Source of the DNA: Styela clava
Lineage: Eukaryota > Chordata > Ascidiacea > Stolidobranchia > Styelidae
Reading direction: 5' to 3'
Assembly (NCBI RefSeq): GCF_964204865.1
Contig: NC_135262.1
Span: 16,855,650-16,919,649, forward strand
DNA length: 64,000 nucleotides
Below, one piece after another: positions 10,276 to 22,231 of this stretch. Positions within the stretch are counted from its first letter, which is position 1; every line of letters starts with the position of its first letter. Under the pieces are notes generated by a model. It made no database searches. It was not told where the DNA came from and saw only the letters and a program-made list of their open reading frames with translations. The position numbers and the translations under genes were made by a program.

Positions 10276-13200
10276 TTGACTTATTTTATTCATTTTTATT
10301 TTTTCCTTTCATTTTGTTGTGCCACTGCCATGAAAACTAATTTAAAATACCCACGCAGAAATTGTCACAAATCAGTTCGAATCAATCAAAAAGCTCTTTA
10401 TTGTGACATTTGGATACACTTAAAATGTACCAATATTTCTGGACAACAATATGAAAATCTTGAATCTGAAGATGATGAAATACCTTGGTGCTGTTTTTTT
10501 GTTTGTGAAATAGATTGTATGCCATTCTCTTGTCTCTCTGATTATAAAATATCTGAGTTATTTGTTCCCCTTCATACAGAAAAAGCTGAAGCCCAGGCAC
10601 TTACCAAAATTCTTGATCCTGAATACCTCAACAAAATGTTTCTTGAATCAGCCAATACTGATACTGATGAATTCAACAACATTGATAGTGTTTTCTTGTA
10701 CAATTGTTCAAAGCAATATATCTGCTCCAATGATGTCAATGCCCTTAAATTCAACGATAGCCTTAAACTAAGTGTTTTCATGACTCTTACAATCAATATC
10801 AGATCTTTAGCCTCTTTCAAAAACTGCACAAAATTTGAAGCACTAGTTAATTCACTGAATTGTAAGCCTCATGTAATTGCTGTAAATGAAACATGGATTG
10901 TATCTGGTACAAATGAACATTTCAATGCACTGGATGGCTATGTTTTTATCTCTAATAGTAGATCTCATCACCGAGGTGGTGGTGTTGATCTCTACATTCG
11001 AAATGATTTGAAATACATTGTACGCAAAGATATTACTATAATGTGCGAAAAGGTTTTTGAATCTATATTCATTGACATATCATTGGAAAATAAAACAATA
11101 ACCTGCGGTACTATTTATAGATCACCACTAACTGATGAATTGAACAATGCTCACTTTCGGAATCTCTTGTCCCAAGTTCTCTCAAAGATGAACAGGTTGA
11201 ATTATAATTATATAATGGGTGACTTCAACTATAATCTTATTGATGAGTCCAATATGAACACCAGCCTATTTGTTGATATTATGCACAACCTGGCCTATTA
11301 TTCTCTGATAAACTGCCCCACCAGAATAACTTCAAGTTTGGCTACCTGTATAGACCACATCTGGACAAACGTATATGATAAAAAAATTAACAGTGCTGTT
11401 TTAGCAGAATGTGTTTCTGATCATCTGCCAATTGTACAATGCTCTCTTCTAGAAAAGCAAATTCAGACCAGAATTGAAACGCTTCATCGCCAGTTTACTT
11501 CTTCCAACTTGAATACTTTTATGAATGAACTGAATTCTATTGATATTGATGACTTCAGCAGCATCCAGGATCCCAACACTTGCTTTGAAAATTTTTTTGA
11601 AAAATTCTCCAGTGCTTACTCTCAATCTTTTCCATACAAAAAACAGACAAATAGATCAAACAAACCTTGGTATAATACTGAGTTACGCAAACTCAACAAA
11701 GTCAAACAAAAACTTTATAAGAAATTAATAAACAATAAAAACATAAATGACAAGCACAAATTACAGTTCAATGAATGCAGGAACCTTTATACTCGATTGC
11801 TCCACAAAAAGAAATCAAGTTATTACAAATCTAAATTTGCTTCTCACAAAGGCAACATCAAGGCAGCGTGGAAAACAATTAATGAACTTATTGGTAAAAA
11901 TAAAACAAATCCTTGTCCTTTGATTGGACTTGATTGCAGTAATACACAAATTGCAAATAAATTTATGAACACTTTTCCCAAGTGGCACAAAGCCTGCTCG
12001 ACTGTATGCCACAACCAGCTGGCTGTGACAAAAATTACATTTCATATCTTGGGAAGCAAGAATCCTCATCCATGTTCTTAAGGCCAACTACCTCATTAGA
12101 AATAAAAAATATCATACGCGATATGAAGCCCAAGTCGAGTTTCGAAATCGATGGTATTCCATTCAAAATATTGAAATATGTTCCAGAACATATTATTGAT
12201 ATTCTGACATATATATTTAATCTTTCACTATCTAGTGGATTATTCATTGAAAGCTTCAAGAAATCAAAAGTTCTTCCTCTCTTTAAAAAGGGTAGTGAAA
12301 CTATAGACCTGTTAGTCTTTTACCATCATTTTCTAAGATTCTTGAAAAAATAATGTATAGTAGAATGTCAAACTACTTTGAAACTAACAATGTTTTCCAC
12401 TCGCATCAATTTGGTTTCCGCAAGCATCACTCCACTACTATGGCTGTTAATGTTTTGGTACACAAACTGACCAAGGCGTTTGAATGCAAACAACATGCAA
12501 TTGGAATATTTCTTGATATCTCAAAAGCTTTAGACACCATTGACCATTCCATCCTCTTAAGTAAGCTCTATCACTATGGAATTAGAGGCGTCCCATTCAA
12601 TTAGATCAGGAGCTACCTTCAAGACAGGAAGCAAATTGTGCAATATGACAACTCATTCTCCACAAATATTTGTGTCATGAAGCACGGAGTTCCACAAGGA
12701 TCTTTACTTGGCCCATTATTTTTTCTAGCTTACATTAATGACATGTCCAGGTGTCTAAAATCCTCTGAGTCGACCATGTTTGCTGATGATACTGACTTGA
12801 TTCTTCATGGGAAAAACCTTGAAGATCTATTTACAGTTGCTAACCAAGAACTAACCAACATTCATAGCTGGATGTTAGTTAATAAATTATCTCTTAATGC
12901 CAACAAAACTAAATTTGTATTATTCCATCCAAGCAAGCATAAAAGTGTGAGTTGTTCAAAAAAACTACTGCTCAATGGCAATGAAATTGAAAGAGTGAAA
13001 GAAAGAAAATTTCTAGGAGTTATCTTTGATGAAAATCTGTCATGGAAATCACAAATAATGCATGTTATTGGTAAAACAAAAAGAAACCTAGCAGTTTCTG
13101 CCAAAGTATCCCAGTGTGTTGATCAATCAGCTCTACTAGCAATGTTTCAATCATTACTACTTAGCCGTATTCGATATTGTTGTTCAGTCTGGCTTCATGG

Positions 13201-13561
13201 TAATAAAACACTTGTCTCAAAACTGCAGAGTATTTGTAATAATTTTTTAAGAATAGTTTTTGGTAAGAAAAAACGTGAAAGTGTAGACCCTTACTTCAAA
13301 TCACTAAATATACTTAAGGTTGAAGACATGATGAAATTTGAAATATTATCCCTAGCTTACGACTTCCATAATAATGCGCTGCCAAATTGCTTTAATGACA
13401 TACTTGTCAAAAATACCTCCAACCGAAGAAGTAGTTCTGATTTATTCGTACCTTTCATGAGTAAATCTGTGAGTCAGCATTCCTTGTCTTTTACTGGACC
13501 CAAAATTTGGAATTCTCTTCCCTTAAATTTGGAGACGGTAAAGTTCAAAAAATATTTATAA
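10276..13561 (+). pseudogene. LINE ORF2: PHD-like finger, AP endonuclease, reverse transcriptase (frameshifted)
   Basis: The N-terminus has a Cys/His pattern like a PHD finger (ALYCDIWIHLKC). An apurinic-type endonuclease follows, with motifs VNETWI, SHHRGGGV, YIMGDFN, CIDHIW and SDHLPI (10800-11440). Reverse transcriptase motifs then appear in shifted frames: QFGFRKHHST, IFLDISKALDTIDH, GVPQGSLLGP and TMFADDTDLIL (12400-12800). A thumb/C-terminal region ends at the TAA near 13559. Frames change near 11970 and 12310, and a TAG sits at 12602. A working copy would nick target DNA and reverse-transcribe its own mRNA. FADD and the finger fit the CR1/Jockey group; the exact clade needs a phylogeny. 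Confidence 0.88.
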
Positions 13562-15105
13562 AAACAAGTCAAGTCTCATTTAGTTTCCAAATATTAAAAA
13601 TTACTACTGGTGGTATTCGATGACAAAAACTTGGGACACTCCACACTTGCACATTATTTTTTTAATAAAAATGTTTAACAGCTATAATTATATTGCTATA
13701 TCTTGCCATGACTTGGCCAGACCTAGTCCAGCACCGAAGAAATGGTATTGTGACATGCATGAGTATATATATTTTTTTGAATATATAGGTAGCTAACATA
13801 CCCGGATAATATTTTCTTTAAATAACTGCACACATTCTATCACTTCACGCTCGTGTTTTTACCTTTTTCTAGCTGTGATGTCCTTATCATACACGCTTGG
13901 TCTTATGTTTGAGTGGTGGTATAAGGGTTGTAGATAGTATAATATAGTTCCTGCAACCAGGCGAGTAGTAGAGCTATGTTGGATTCTCCCCTTCAAATTT
14001 CAATTTTCTGTGGGTCATTGTAATTGGATGTGGTTTTTATATCATTTTTATGTATGCATGCATTTTATGTTAAGGCATGGTATTGGTGTTTGAGTTGACT
14101 TGTTGGCCAAAGTATAGATAGTAAAATTTTGTGTGTGTTTTGCATGGTGTGATAAATTTTTCTCTGTCCCAAGCAGAATGTCATCATAGATCATCTATCC
14201 ATCGCTATATCATGACAATACATCCCATTTAATTAAACAATTTTTCTGCCTATAATAAATAGTTCAGCGCGTTCCCCTCCACCCAATCATTGAAACATCT
14301 ACTTGCAGTTCTATTTTTTGTTTTTCAGGTTACTTCAAAGTGATTAAGTGAAGGAAAAAATTAAATCCTGTGAAATAACAACCTTATTCATATATCCTTG
14401 TCTGAAATCAATACCCAAGAATGAAAAACCTCACTTACACCCTTTGTAACCAATTTATTTCCATATCCTTCTTTACTTAATTATAGTAATTTTACTGTTA
14501 TCGGTAACTTTAATTACTTATTACAATCTGGACTATAATTTGGCAATAATAGGCTCTAATTCGGGGAATGAAATGGTCTCGCCCACCTCTTCATGCACCC
14601 GATTCTGGCAACTTTGGTTGGGCAACTTGGCATTTGACTCCAACTATAATCAGCTTGGCAATATGTTTTCAATAGAATCTTCCTTTTATATTTTAATTAA
14701 CGATTAGATGATCGATCAATTTGGCAATGGCAACCATTACAAAAATATCAATATGGTGTGGCAAATAATTTTTTTCTTTTCTAGTATTTATTTTTTTTTT
14801 TACTGCATAGTATACCCTAGATTTATCGCGTTTTATTCTTAATTAAATCACTTCTCAGTGGTTGTGTGTGTGTGTGTGTGGCTGGTGGGTGCATGTGAGC
14901 GTGTGTGAAATAACTTAATAATTTTAGGTGAGTAAACACGTACCACTTCCTCTTGGCAAAACCTTCCATCTAATATTTTGTATGTTAAAACCTTATTTAA
15001 GGTTTCGTTTGCTCCCCTGATTTCATAATCAGTTTTTATTTATTTGTTTTTATCTGTCAAATGTATTGTTATGCAGATTATGGAAATAAACTTATACTTA
15101 TACTT

Positions 15106-15365
15106 GCAGAATCAAAACGTACAGCCAGTCATCACCCGGACTAAAATCCGTGTTCCCGTGGATAAAAATAATACAGCGAACTTTTAGACGATATATCAAA
15201 TTTCATAGAACTCATACAAAATTTAGAAATAAATGAAAGTATTAGCCTTCTGGAGAAAAATTCCATCTTCAATCACTAAAAATTTCAAAGCAATTGGTCG
15301 AGTAATCGAAGAGAAAAGCGACTTTTTATTAACTATGTCAAAGAACAAGCATAAGAACAACAACA
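15106..15365 (+). mobile_element. MITE M1, right part of the LINE-split copy
   Basis: Continues the family sequence broken at 9262: TTGCAGAATCAAAACG to the (AAC) run near 15355. A second M1 copy starts immediately after it. Confidence 0.7.
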
Positions 15366-15366
15366 A

Positions 15367-15690
15367 CAAGAGAGCTATGCTCAAATATATGGACACGTAG
15401 CGCCACCCAGTGGTAAAATCGGATGACAAAAAACGAATCCCATGCAGCTCACCGGTATATTTGAAATAAATAAAAGTGATAGCCTTCTAGAGAATAATTT
15501 AATCTTCAAGCACTGAAAATTTTAAACAGATTGGTCCAGTAATCAAAGAGAAAAGATACTTTTCGAAAACATGTCAAAGAACAAGAACGAGCATGAGAAC
15601 AACAAAAATACCGAAACGTTACCGATCGTTATGTCCACTAATGTGTCTAAAAATACCAAAACGATCGTTGTGTCCACTACGTGTCCAATT
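15367..15690 (+). mobile_element. MITE M1, further copy
   Basis: Starts CAAGAGAGCTATGCTCAAATA and ends TGTCCACTACGTGTCCAA. The terminal block ATGTCCACTA appears twice (15630 and 15668), suggesting a small internal duplication. Confidence 0.65.
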
Positions 15691-16165
15691 ATATCCTAAC
15701 CCCAACCTGGTACACATACTACGTCGCGATGTCTGCCATCGTGGTTCACATACTTCGGCAGTACCTAACTTTTGCATATGTCAATCCCAGCCCCCGCCTG
15801 TCTGCGATGGTGACCGTACATTTGAACCCATGTGAATATCCACTAGTTCAATCTATATGCATGTGCTAAAATCCATGGGTTAGGGTTAGTATGGGTTTAA
15901 ATATCTGTAAAACAGCGATAGTACAATAGTATGCAGGTTCAATAATCGTGGGTTCAAATGTAGATGGGTTCAAATTTAATGGAACCGACTGCGATAACCA
16001 AACCTATGTCACAGAAACGTTATGATGCCCTACAAACTATACATACTGTCATACCGTGGGTTTGGTCATAGCAGCCATGGTAGCTCTAGACGCCACAAAA
16101 TACTAGAAACTGCACTTAATCCATTGACGTCTTATATACACCTCAGTGACTTGATCGAGCGAGCT
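15691..16165. other. Non-coding stretch with degenerate repeats
   Basis: 15700-15760 resembles one arm of the foldback repeat at 45436-45668 (GATGTCTGCCATCGTGGTTCA). 15800-15990 holds dispersed GGGTTCAAATGTA/GGGTTTAAAT motifs like the minisatellite at 60430. No gene is seen. Confidence 0.5.
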
Positions 16166-16350
16166 ATGGACCTTTGACCCCCGAAATATCTTCCTATAAT
16201 TTACCCTTGCAAAATTTTCGGGGCTTATTTTAAGAATTGTTTCGCGAGTTGGCGCCTCTAAAATGGTGTATTTGTTTCAAACCATCATTATGATTCATCG
16301 CATACAACAATCGGTTTTAGTATCACAGTAGTACCGGTATCACAGCAATT

Positions 16351-16752
16351 TTTTGGACACGTTTAGTGTCCATAACGATCGTTTCAAAATTTTGTTGTTG
16401 TTATTTTCTTTCGTCATTATTATCATTAAAAAATCGCTTTTCTCTTCGAATACTGGACCAATTGCTTTGGAATTTTTAGTGGTTCAAGATTGATTTTTTT
16501 GCCAGAAGGCTATTACTTTCATTTATTCCTGAATTTTCTATGAATCTTATGAGATCTAATATTTCATCCAAAATTGCGCTGTATTAATTTTTAGTTATGG
16601 GAACACGGTTTTTAATCCGCCAAGCGTGACGGCTGACTGTAAAAATTCTTGCGACTGAAAACCCGGAACTTTTTGAGGCTACGGTACCGGTAACGTCAAA
16701 GGTAAAGCTTCGCTCTAGTCCACGTGTCCATATATTTGAGCGTTGCTCTCTT
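16351..16752 (-). mobile_element. MITE M1, reverse copy nested in X
   Basis: Reverse-orientation copy: TTGGACACGTTTAGTGTCC at the left and ATATTTGAGCGTTGCTCTC at the right. GCAATT stands on both sides (16340s and 16762), a possible target-site duplication. Confidence 0.75.
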
Positions 16753-16811
16753 GTTATTACTGCAATTAAAGTAGAACTCCTAATAGAGGTAAGATCGGAC
16801 TCAAAAATTTC

Positions 16812-17075
16812 AGCCCGACCCGACTCCGGCCCATGGGTATTGAACCCGACTAATTAACTGGATTAGCAGGCCCGACCCGACCCGGGCCCGTGGGTAATAA
16901 AACCCGACCCGACCCTAGCCCGACTAATCAACTGGATTTGCAGGCCCGACCCGACCCGGGCCCGTGGGTATTAAAACCCGACCCGATCCCGACTAACTAA
17001 ATGGATTTGCAGGCCCGACCCGACTAACTAACTGGCTTTGCAGGCCCGACAAATTAACTGGATTCGCAGGCCCGA
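16812..17075. repeat. Subterminal repeats of element A, left
   Basis: Five or so units built on CAGGCCCGACCCGACCCGGG spaced by AACTGGATTTG-type segments. Clustered short motifs near the ends are where hAT transposases bind. On the right side a different spacer (GTAATGATTGACAAATCA) separates the same motif. Confidence 0.8.
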
Positions 17076-17639
17076 AATTTTATATTTTTTCAGGAGTTCT
17101 TCGAATTGTCATTGCAAGAGTTTAGTACAGTATAGGAGAATGCTGGGACATATTTCTTCTTTTGTGAGCTCTATAATCTGCACATTCATTGGACAATGCG
17201 GGTCTAATATATAGAGGGTAGCTAAAGGTTTTACTGGGCAAACTAAGAAATTCCCTAGCGACACACATATTATCATCAAAAGGCATTCAATAACGTGTGT
17301 CAAATGTCCCGCTGCACTCCACTTGTGCGGCACATTAAATTAAACGAGGTATGCCGTTAAAAAGCAATGAATAAGCATCATCATCCAAAGAACTACGAAA
17401 CTTTAAATTTCGAAATTTAATATTTATGAAATCGGAACCACTCTGAAAAATAGTTTCTAATCTCGAATTTATTCCATATTGGGCCATGGGCCAAAAGATT
17501 ACACAAAACACGAAATATTACACAAAACACGCATCTATAGGCCTCTCGTATCTTGATCTTTGTCCCTGTGAAATAAGGGAAATAATTAAAGCCTCAGACT
17601 ATAATTAAAATGGCGATTTGAACAACAAGATATTACTTA

Positions 17640-18600
17640 CGTTGTTTACATTCGGTGGTCGTCATGTAAAAACAAGATTGCGTCCACTGTGCCAGGTTTC
17701 AGTGAAGTTCTCTGCTGGTCTATCGTTCGGCTAGCTGCGCTAAAAACTCGCTCACTGCTGCTGCTGCTGCTTGCTGGTATGCACAACACGGATCTTGCTA
17801 ACTTGGCAAGCCTAGGGTATATACAGGAGTTTGTTCTCCACCAGCCAAGCAAATCTCGGTCATCATCCATGGCATGCCTTTGACTGATGTACGGGCTAAC
17901 TTCATCTCGAACAGGTGCATCATCATCATCATCATCCGCGTTTTCCCACTCAGCGAATAGGGAAATTTTTTGTTTTGCTGCAGGTGGAGAAAGGGTGCTG
18001 GAGGTGTGCGCCTCGTCCTCCTCGTTTTCAACAGTGTAGGCCTAGGATTGGCTTCTCCTCCATCCTCTTCCAGGAGTTTGCGGACATGTACATGCACTTC
18101 TGACATCTCTGTCGGTGTCATAATTTTGAGTTTGTTGAAGGTAGGCCACAGGAACAGTGCAACTTTGTGCAACATATGTATTTTGATTTTTTGATCCAAA
18201 AATTCAGAATGCCTGCGGCGCACAAACGCCTGCTGAAGATTATCCGTAAAACTGGGTTGGCAGTGCTTTCTTAACTGAGGTCTTGACAGCAAAAATCCAC
18301 ACACTTGTCTGTGATGGCCTGCTTAGCGCGAAGAGGGACGGTCTTTGGGGCAAATGATAATATAGATGATTGGCGATCATGACTTTTGCCAATACAGGTT
18401 TTTAAATGCCTGCTCAGCGTCGACGTGCCAGTCCTTTTGCTATCGCATGCAAGTAATAATCCGCATTGACACTCAGCGAAGCCAACGCAAGTTTCTGTAG
18501 CATTTTCAACAATCAGTTTGAACGTTTTCCACACCTCACTCTTACCGGTGTGTGTTTTTCTTTTCAGTTCCCCTGTCTTAAGTTTATCCTTCACTTCTTG
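17640..18600 (-). pseudogene. hAT transposase of element A, internally deleted
   Basis: The N-terminal frame (ATG 18594) has a BED-type zinc finger: VWKTF, then C-x-C, then STLSRHLKTC. The next frame has KVALFLWPTFNKL. A later frame (17870-17646) gives the C-terminal dimerisation region, with DLLGWWRTN, YPRLAKLARSVLCIPASSSS, SERVFS and LKPGTVDAILFLH. All follow ZBED1-like hAT order, but only ~0.95 kb remain where ~1.9 kb is usual. The catalytic core is gone and frames change at least twice, so it cannot transpose. Confidence 0.8.
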
Positions 18601-18682
18601 CTGCTCTATATCGTCAATACTAGGTTAAAATCACGCGGACTTGCGGACGGGAAGATTATTAAGAATCAGTGTTCACGACGCG

Positions 18683-19117
18683 TGCAAAGTGACGTAACAA
18701 TGCCCCGTTTTCGCATTCGCTTCGACACTTTTCTCGCCCAAGAGTGAAGACAGATTTTCGGGCGTGGTCGTAAACATTACCCCGTTTTCGAACTCTAATC
18801 ATTAGTTTTCAGTTTTGTTTTGGAAATTTAAATATAAATCAGATAATTCAAATATCCCTTTGTCTTCCTAGGAGTTTTAATTTAAATGAAATAAAAATTT
18901 GTGTAATTGCTGTGATAGACTCGGCTAAAATTCTTAACCGGTACTTTTAAAAAAAAACAGATTGTTGTATGCGATGAAATATAATCATGGTTTGAAGTAT
19001 ATACCCCATTTTACTCGAAACCACTCTTAAAATAAAATAAGCCCCGAAAATTTTGCAATGGTAAAGTATAGGAAGAATAATTTAGGGGGGGTCAAAGGTC
19101 GGGGAAAGGTCCATTCA
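18683..19117 (-). mobile_element. Element X', second copy of X inside A
   Basis: Opposite-strand copy of X. The right edge GGGGAAAGGTCCATT matches the X right terminus, and 18690-18880 is the reverse complement (with divergence) of 26800-26990. It ends abruptly near 18683, so it is truncated. Confidence 0.6.
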
Positions 19118-20328
19118 GGGTTGTCCAAAACGAATCAAATATTCGAATGTATTCGAATATCTTTTCGGCTGATTTTCGAATAATTCCGAATAGTTGTCAC
19201 TTTTCGCCGTAAACGTGGTGTTTCGTTTTACGGGAATCTTTAAACGACTTTTTACGCTGTCTCACGTAATGACGATGAAATAGAATCGGCACTTTGATTG
19301 TTTATAATTTTTATTCTTTGCGACAGTACGTCGCATAGTGTTGTGACACATTTGCACTTGGACATTGCCGACATTCGTGTACGAGATTCAGCAAAACATG
19401 ACAGGGACAGGAAAACACAGCTGTGAAATGACCCGTGGACGTACAGTGTAGTACTTATCATCACATTCCAAAATTATTTCAACATTCGGGTTAATAGGTT
19501 GTCCAAAATGATTGTCGCTTTACAACTTAAATTTACCGCTCAATTGTTAAAAATAGTTAATTCTGTGAGTATGATTCTACCAAACTAACATGATCTGGTT
19601 CTGAACATATAAAATTATTAGCGAATTTTTCGACCCGTCTTATTGGAGGCCTATATGGAAAAACCCCTTTTTTGAGTGCTAAAAATAGACATCGTCCTAT
19701 TTGCCATGTGGACTTATTAGCCGGGAAATACGGTATTTATAGCCGTCATTGTTACGATATCCAATAAATTGTCACAAGTTGGAAAAACAAGTCGATTTAT
19801 TAGAAAATAATTTCTGGCAAATAATTCTGATAACGATAGTTAAAAGTATTCATCCTTTACCAGGATGATTTTTTGTTGCGCAAAATAATCCAATCCATGA
19901 CTGGTACCAGCATTTAAAATGTCATGCCGTATTAATTTAATTCTGTTCAACGTAACTCATGGTTGTATCGACAATCTGTGGACATAAAATGTGTAGTAAA
20001 CTGACCGATATTATTAAATATTGATTCCTATTTTTATATTGTTAAAAAATAATGAAAGTATTAATGCCAAATACAACGGGTATTTGTGGACATGAAATAC
20101 GTGGTAAACTACCCAATTATAATTAACTTCGGATTCGTGTTTTCAAAATAATAAAACTAATAATTTTAAAATGCAACGGCGATCTGTGGCCTTCAAATAT
20201 GTGGTAAACTGCCCGATTTACCAACATTTGAGTTATGATAAAAGAATTAAATTAACACGGTAAGGCATTTTAAGCAGTGGTATCGGTCATGGATTCGAAT
20301 TTTTTTCGCAGCACAAAATCATCCTAGT

Positions 20329-20716
20329 ATAGGGCAACTAAGATTCGACCCTATCTGCGTGTCCACACTCCCGTGTTATTGAACACACGTTAACAGAGTG
20401 TAACTCCGATCTTGACTCCTTCAGAGGTCAAAAAGCACACAATGTATTGAATGCCAATTGTTATATTGTAAAGTTGCACAATCGAATTGATCCAAATAAC
20501 GAATTACACTTGAAACCTTAAAGCAAGGATATGTGATGAAACCAAATTTCTAACTAACAAAGAACGGCAAAGACAAGCTACACTGAGTGAGAGAAATATA
20601 TCATAAAGGAAATGAATTGGGACAACGACCTTGTTTCAGGCAAATAACATGCACTACTAACAATAAGTGGTGAAAATATTAAAATACACAGTAACTATCC
20701 CTATGTACTTGCTACA
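20329..20716 (-). repeat. LTR of element C (3' LTR in element orientation)
   Basis: 388 bp, nearly identical to the D-interrupted LTR at 22038-25510; for example AGAGGTCAAAAAGC here against AGAGATCAAAAAGC there. The near-identity indicates recent insertion. Confidence 0.85.
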
Positions 20717-22037
20717 CAATTCCCCCCGACAATGAAAAAAATTAGTTTGCTAATTTTTAAATTTTGTAAGACTAGCTAATAACGATTTCTGATTGAATAA
20801 TATGTCGTAAAATTTGCCATGTATTGGTGTATTTAATTCTGCATCAAAGTCGCTGATGACCAACTAATGCAACGACACAGGAAAACCAATTTGATTGAGA
20901 TACCTCCGGTTGAAGGATCTTTTGCGGTGAAATCTACAGATTTTCACGAAATCTTCGATAACACCCAGAACTAAGCCATTGCGTTTGGACAATCGACTTC
21001 TTTCTGTTTTGTAAAATAATGAGCGTAATAGTTGATTTGAAGAATAATGTTGACGTTAAAATTTCGTTCGTTGAAAACATTCCTCTAAGCTTTGAAAACT
21101 TGTCCAACTCTCGGATTTTTCAATCTGGAAAGATTGTCCGATGAATTGTAATGTAGCAAGAGTTCGGTAGCGCTGAATTTCGGAAAGTCGCGGGCCCTGC
21201 GAACTTTCGTATCTCCAACATTCCAAACAATTGTGAAAGCGCCTTTGCGACGGAAACTCGTGTTCGGTTCACATTGACTTAGATGAGCTAGAGGTGAATG
21301 CAGTTTTCGTGTGATGTGATTGGAGTAAAAAGGACCCCTTAACGCGGGCCACGAGTATTCGATTTCGACTTGGTTTCCAATGATGCTGAAATAGATGATG
21401 ATCGACTTGAAAGAATAAAGTAGATGTTCGTTCGTACGTTCGTCAAAGAATAGGTCGCTAAATGCTGCTTCTTGGTGTAAAAAATGGGCTTGCGTATAAT
21501 ATCAATGTATTTTCCGGCGTAGCTTGTTTTGTCGATAAACACATTTGAAAGTCCATTAATAATATGAAGTTGTCCTGGTAACTTTAAATTGTAATGAGGC
21601 GGATTAATCTGCTGAAGTCCATATCTCCTGATCCGGTTGACACACAAAACATATAGTTGTAATATATAGGTTGATAATGAGACACAAATTCAAAGAATTT
21701 GGGCGTTGATGCTTGGAAAATAAAAATACACGAGCGTGAACTCGGGCGTTAAACTTGAAGAGTTGAAGTTGAGTTAGTGCTGTCTGATATTAGGAGGTCC
21801 TGGTCCAGATTCCTCGTTTTGAGTCAAAAATCTACCTTGTTCTGGCCTTCTTGACTGCTTAATAAATTGACATACCGCCAAAGACTGCAGTTTGGTTGGT
21901 TGCTTGATTCCTGAAATGCTGACGTATTGTCCATTGACTCGGTTAGTGATGAATTTCTTTTCCATTTTGATTGACGAAATTCCAGTTGCTGAATTGAAGT
22001 TGATTGCTTATTGATCACGAACGGGTATCACCAAAAT
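20717..22037 (-). other. Internal region of element C, no recognisable domains
   Basis: The longest minus-strand frames are 102 aa (21647-21339) and 63 aa (21965-21774). Neither shows protease, RT, RNase H or integrase motifs. The 63 aa frame starts ~65 bp after the primer-binding-site-like run, the position of gag, so it may be a gag remnant. Confidence 0.5.
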
Positions 22038-22231
22038 ATAGGGCAACTAAGATTCGACCCTATCTGCGTGTCCACACTCCCGTGTTATTGAACACACGTT
22101 AACAGAGTGTAACTCCGATCTTGACTCCTTCAGAGATCAAAAAGCACACAATGTATTGAATGCCAATTGTTATATTGTAAAGTTGCACAATCGAATTGAT
22201 CCAAAAACGAATTACACTTTAAACCTTAAAG

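Larger units (their letters stand above)
9263..15105 (+). mobile_element. Non-LTR retrotransposon (LINE, CR1/Jockey-like), decayed
   Basis: A 5.8 kb element with ORF1 (9439-10152), ORF2 (10276-13561) and a ~1.5 kb 3' region. It ends in a short TTATACTTATACTT repeat rather than poly(A), as in CR1/L2-type LINEs. Flanks 9262 and 15106 are adjacent in other copies of MITE M1, which fixes the borders within a few bases. The 3' region (13562-15105) is non-coding and has a (GT)n run near 14863. Both ORFs are broken, so it is not active. Confidence 0.88.
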
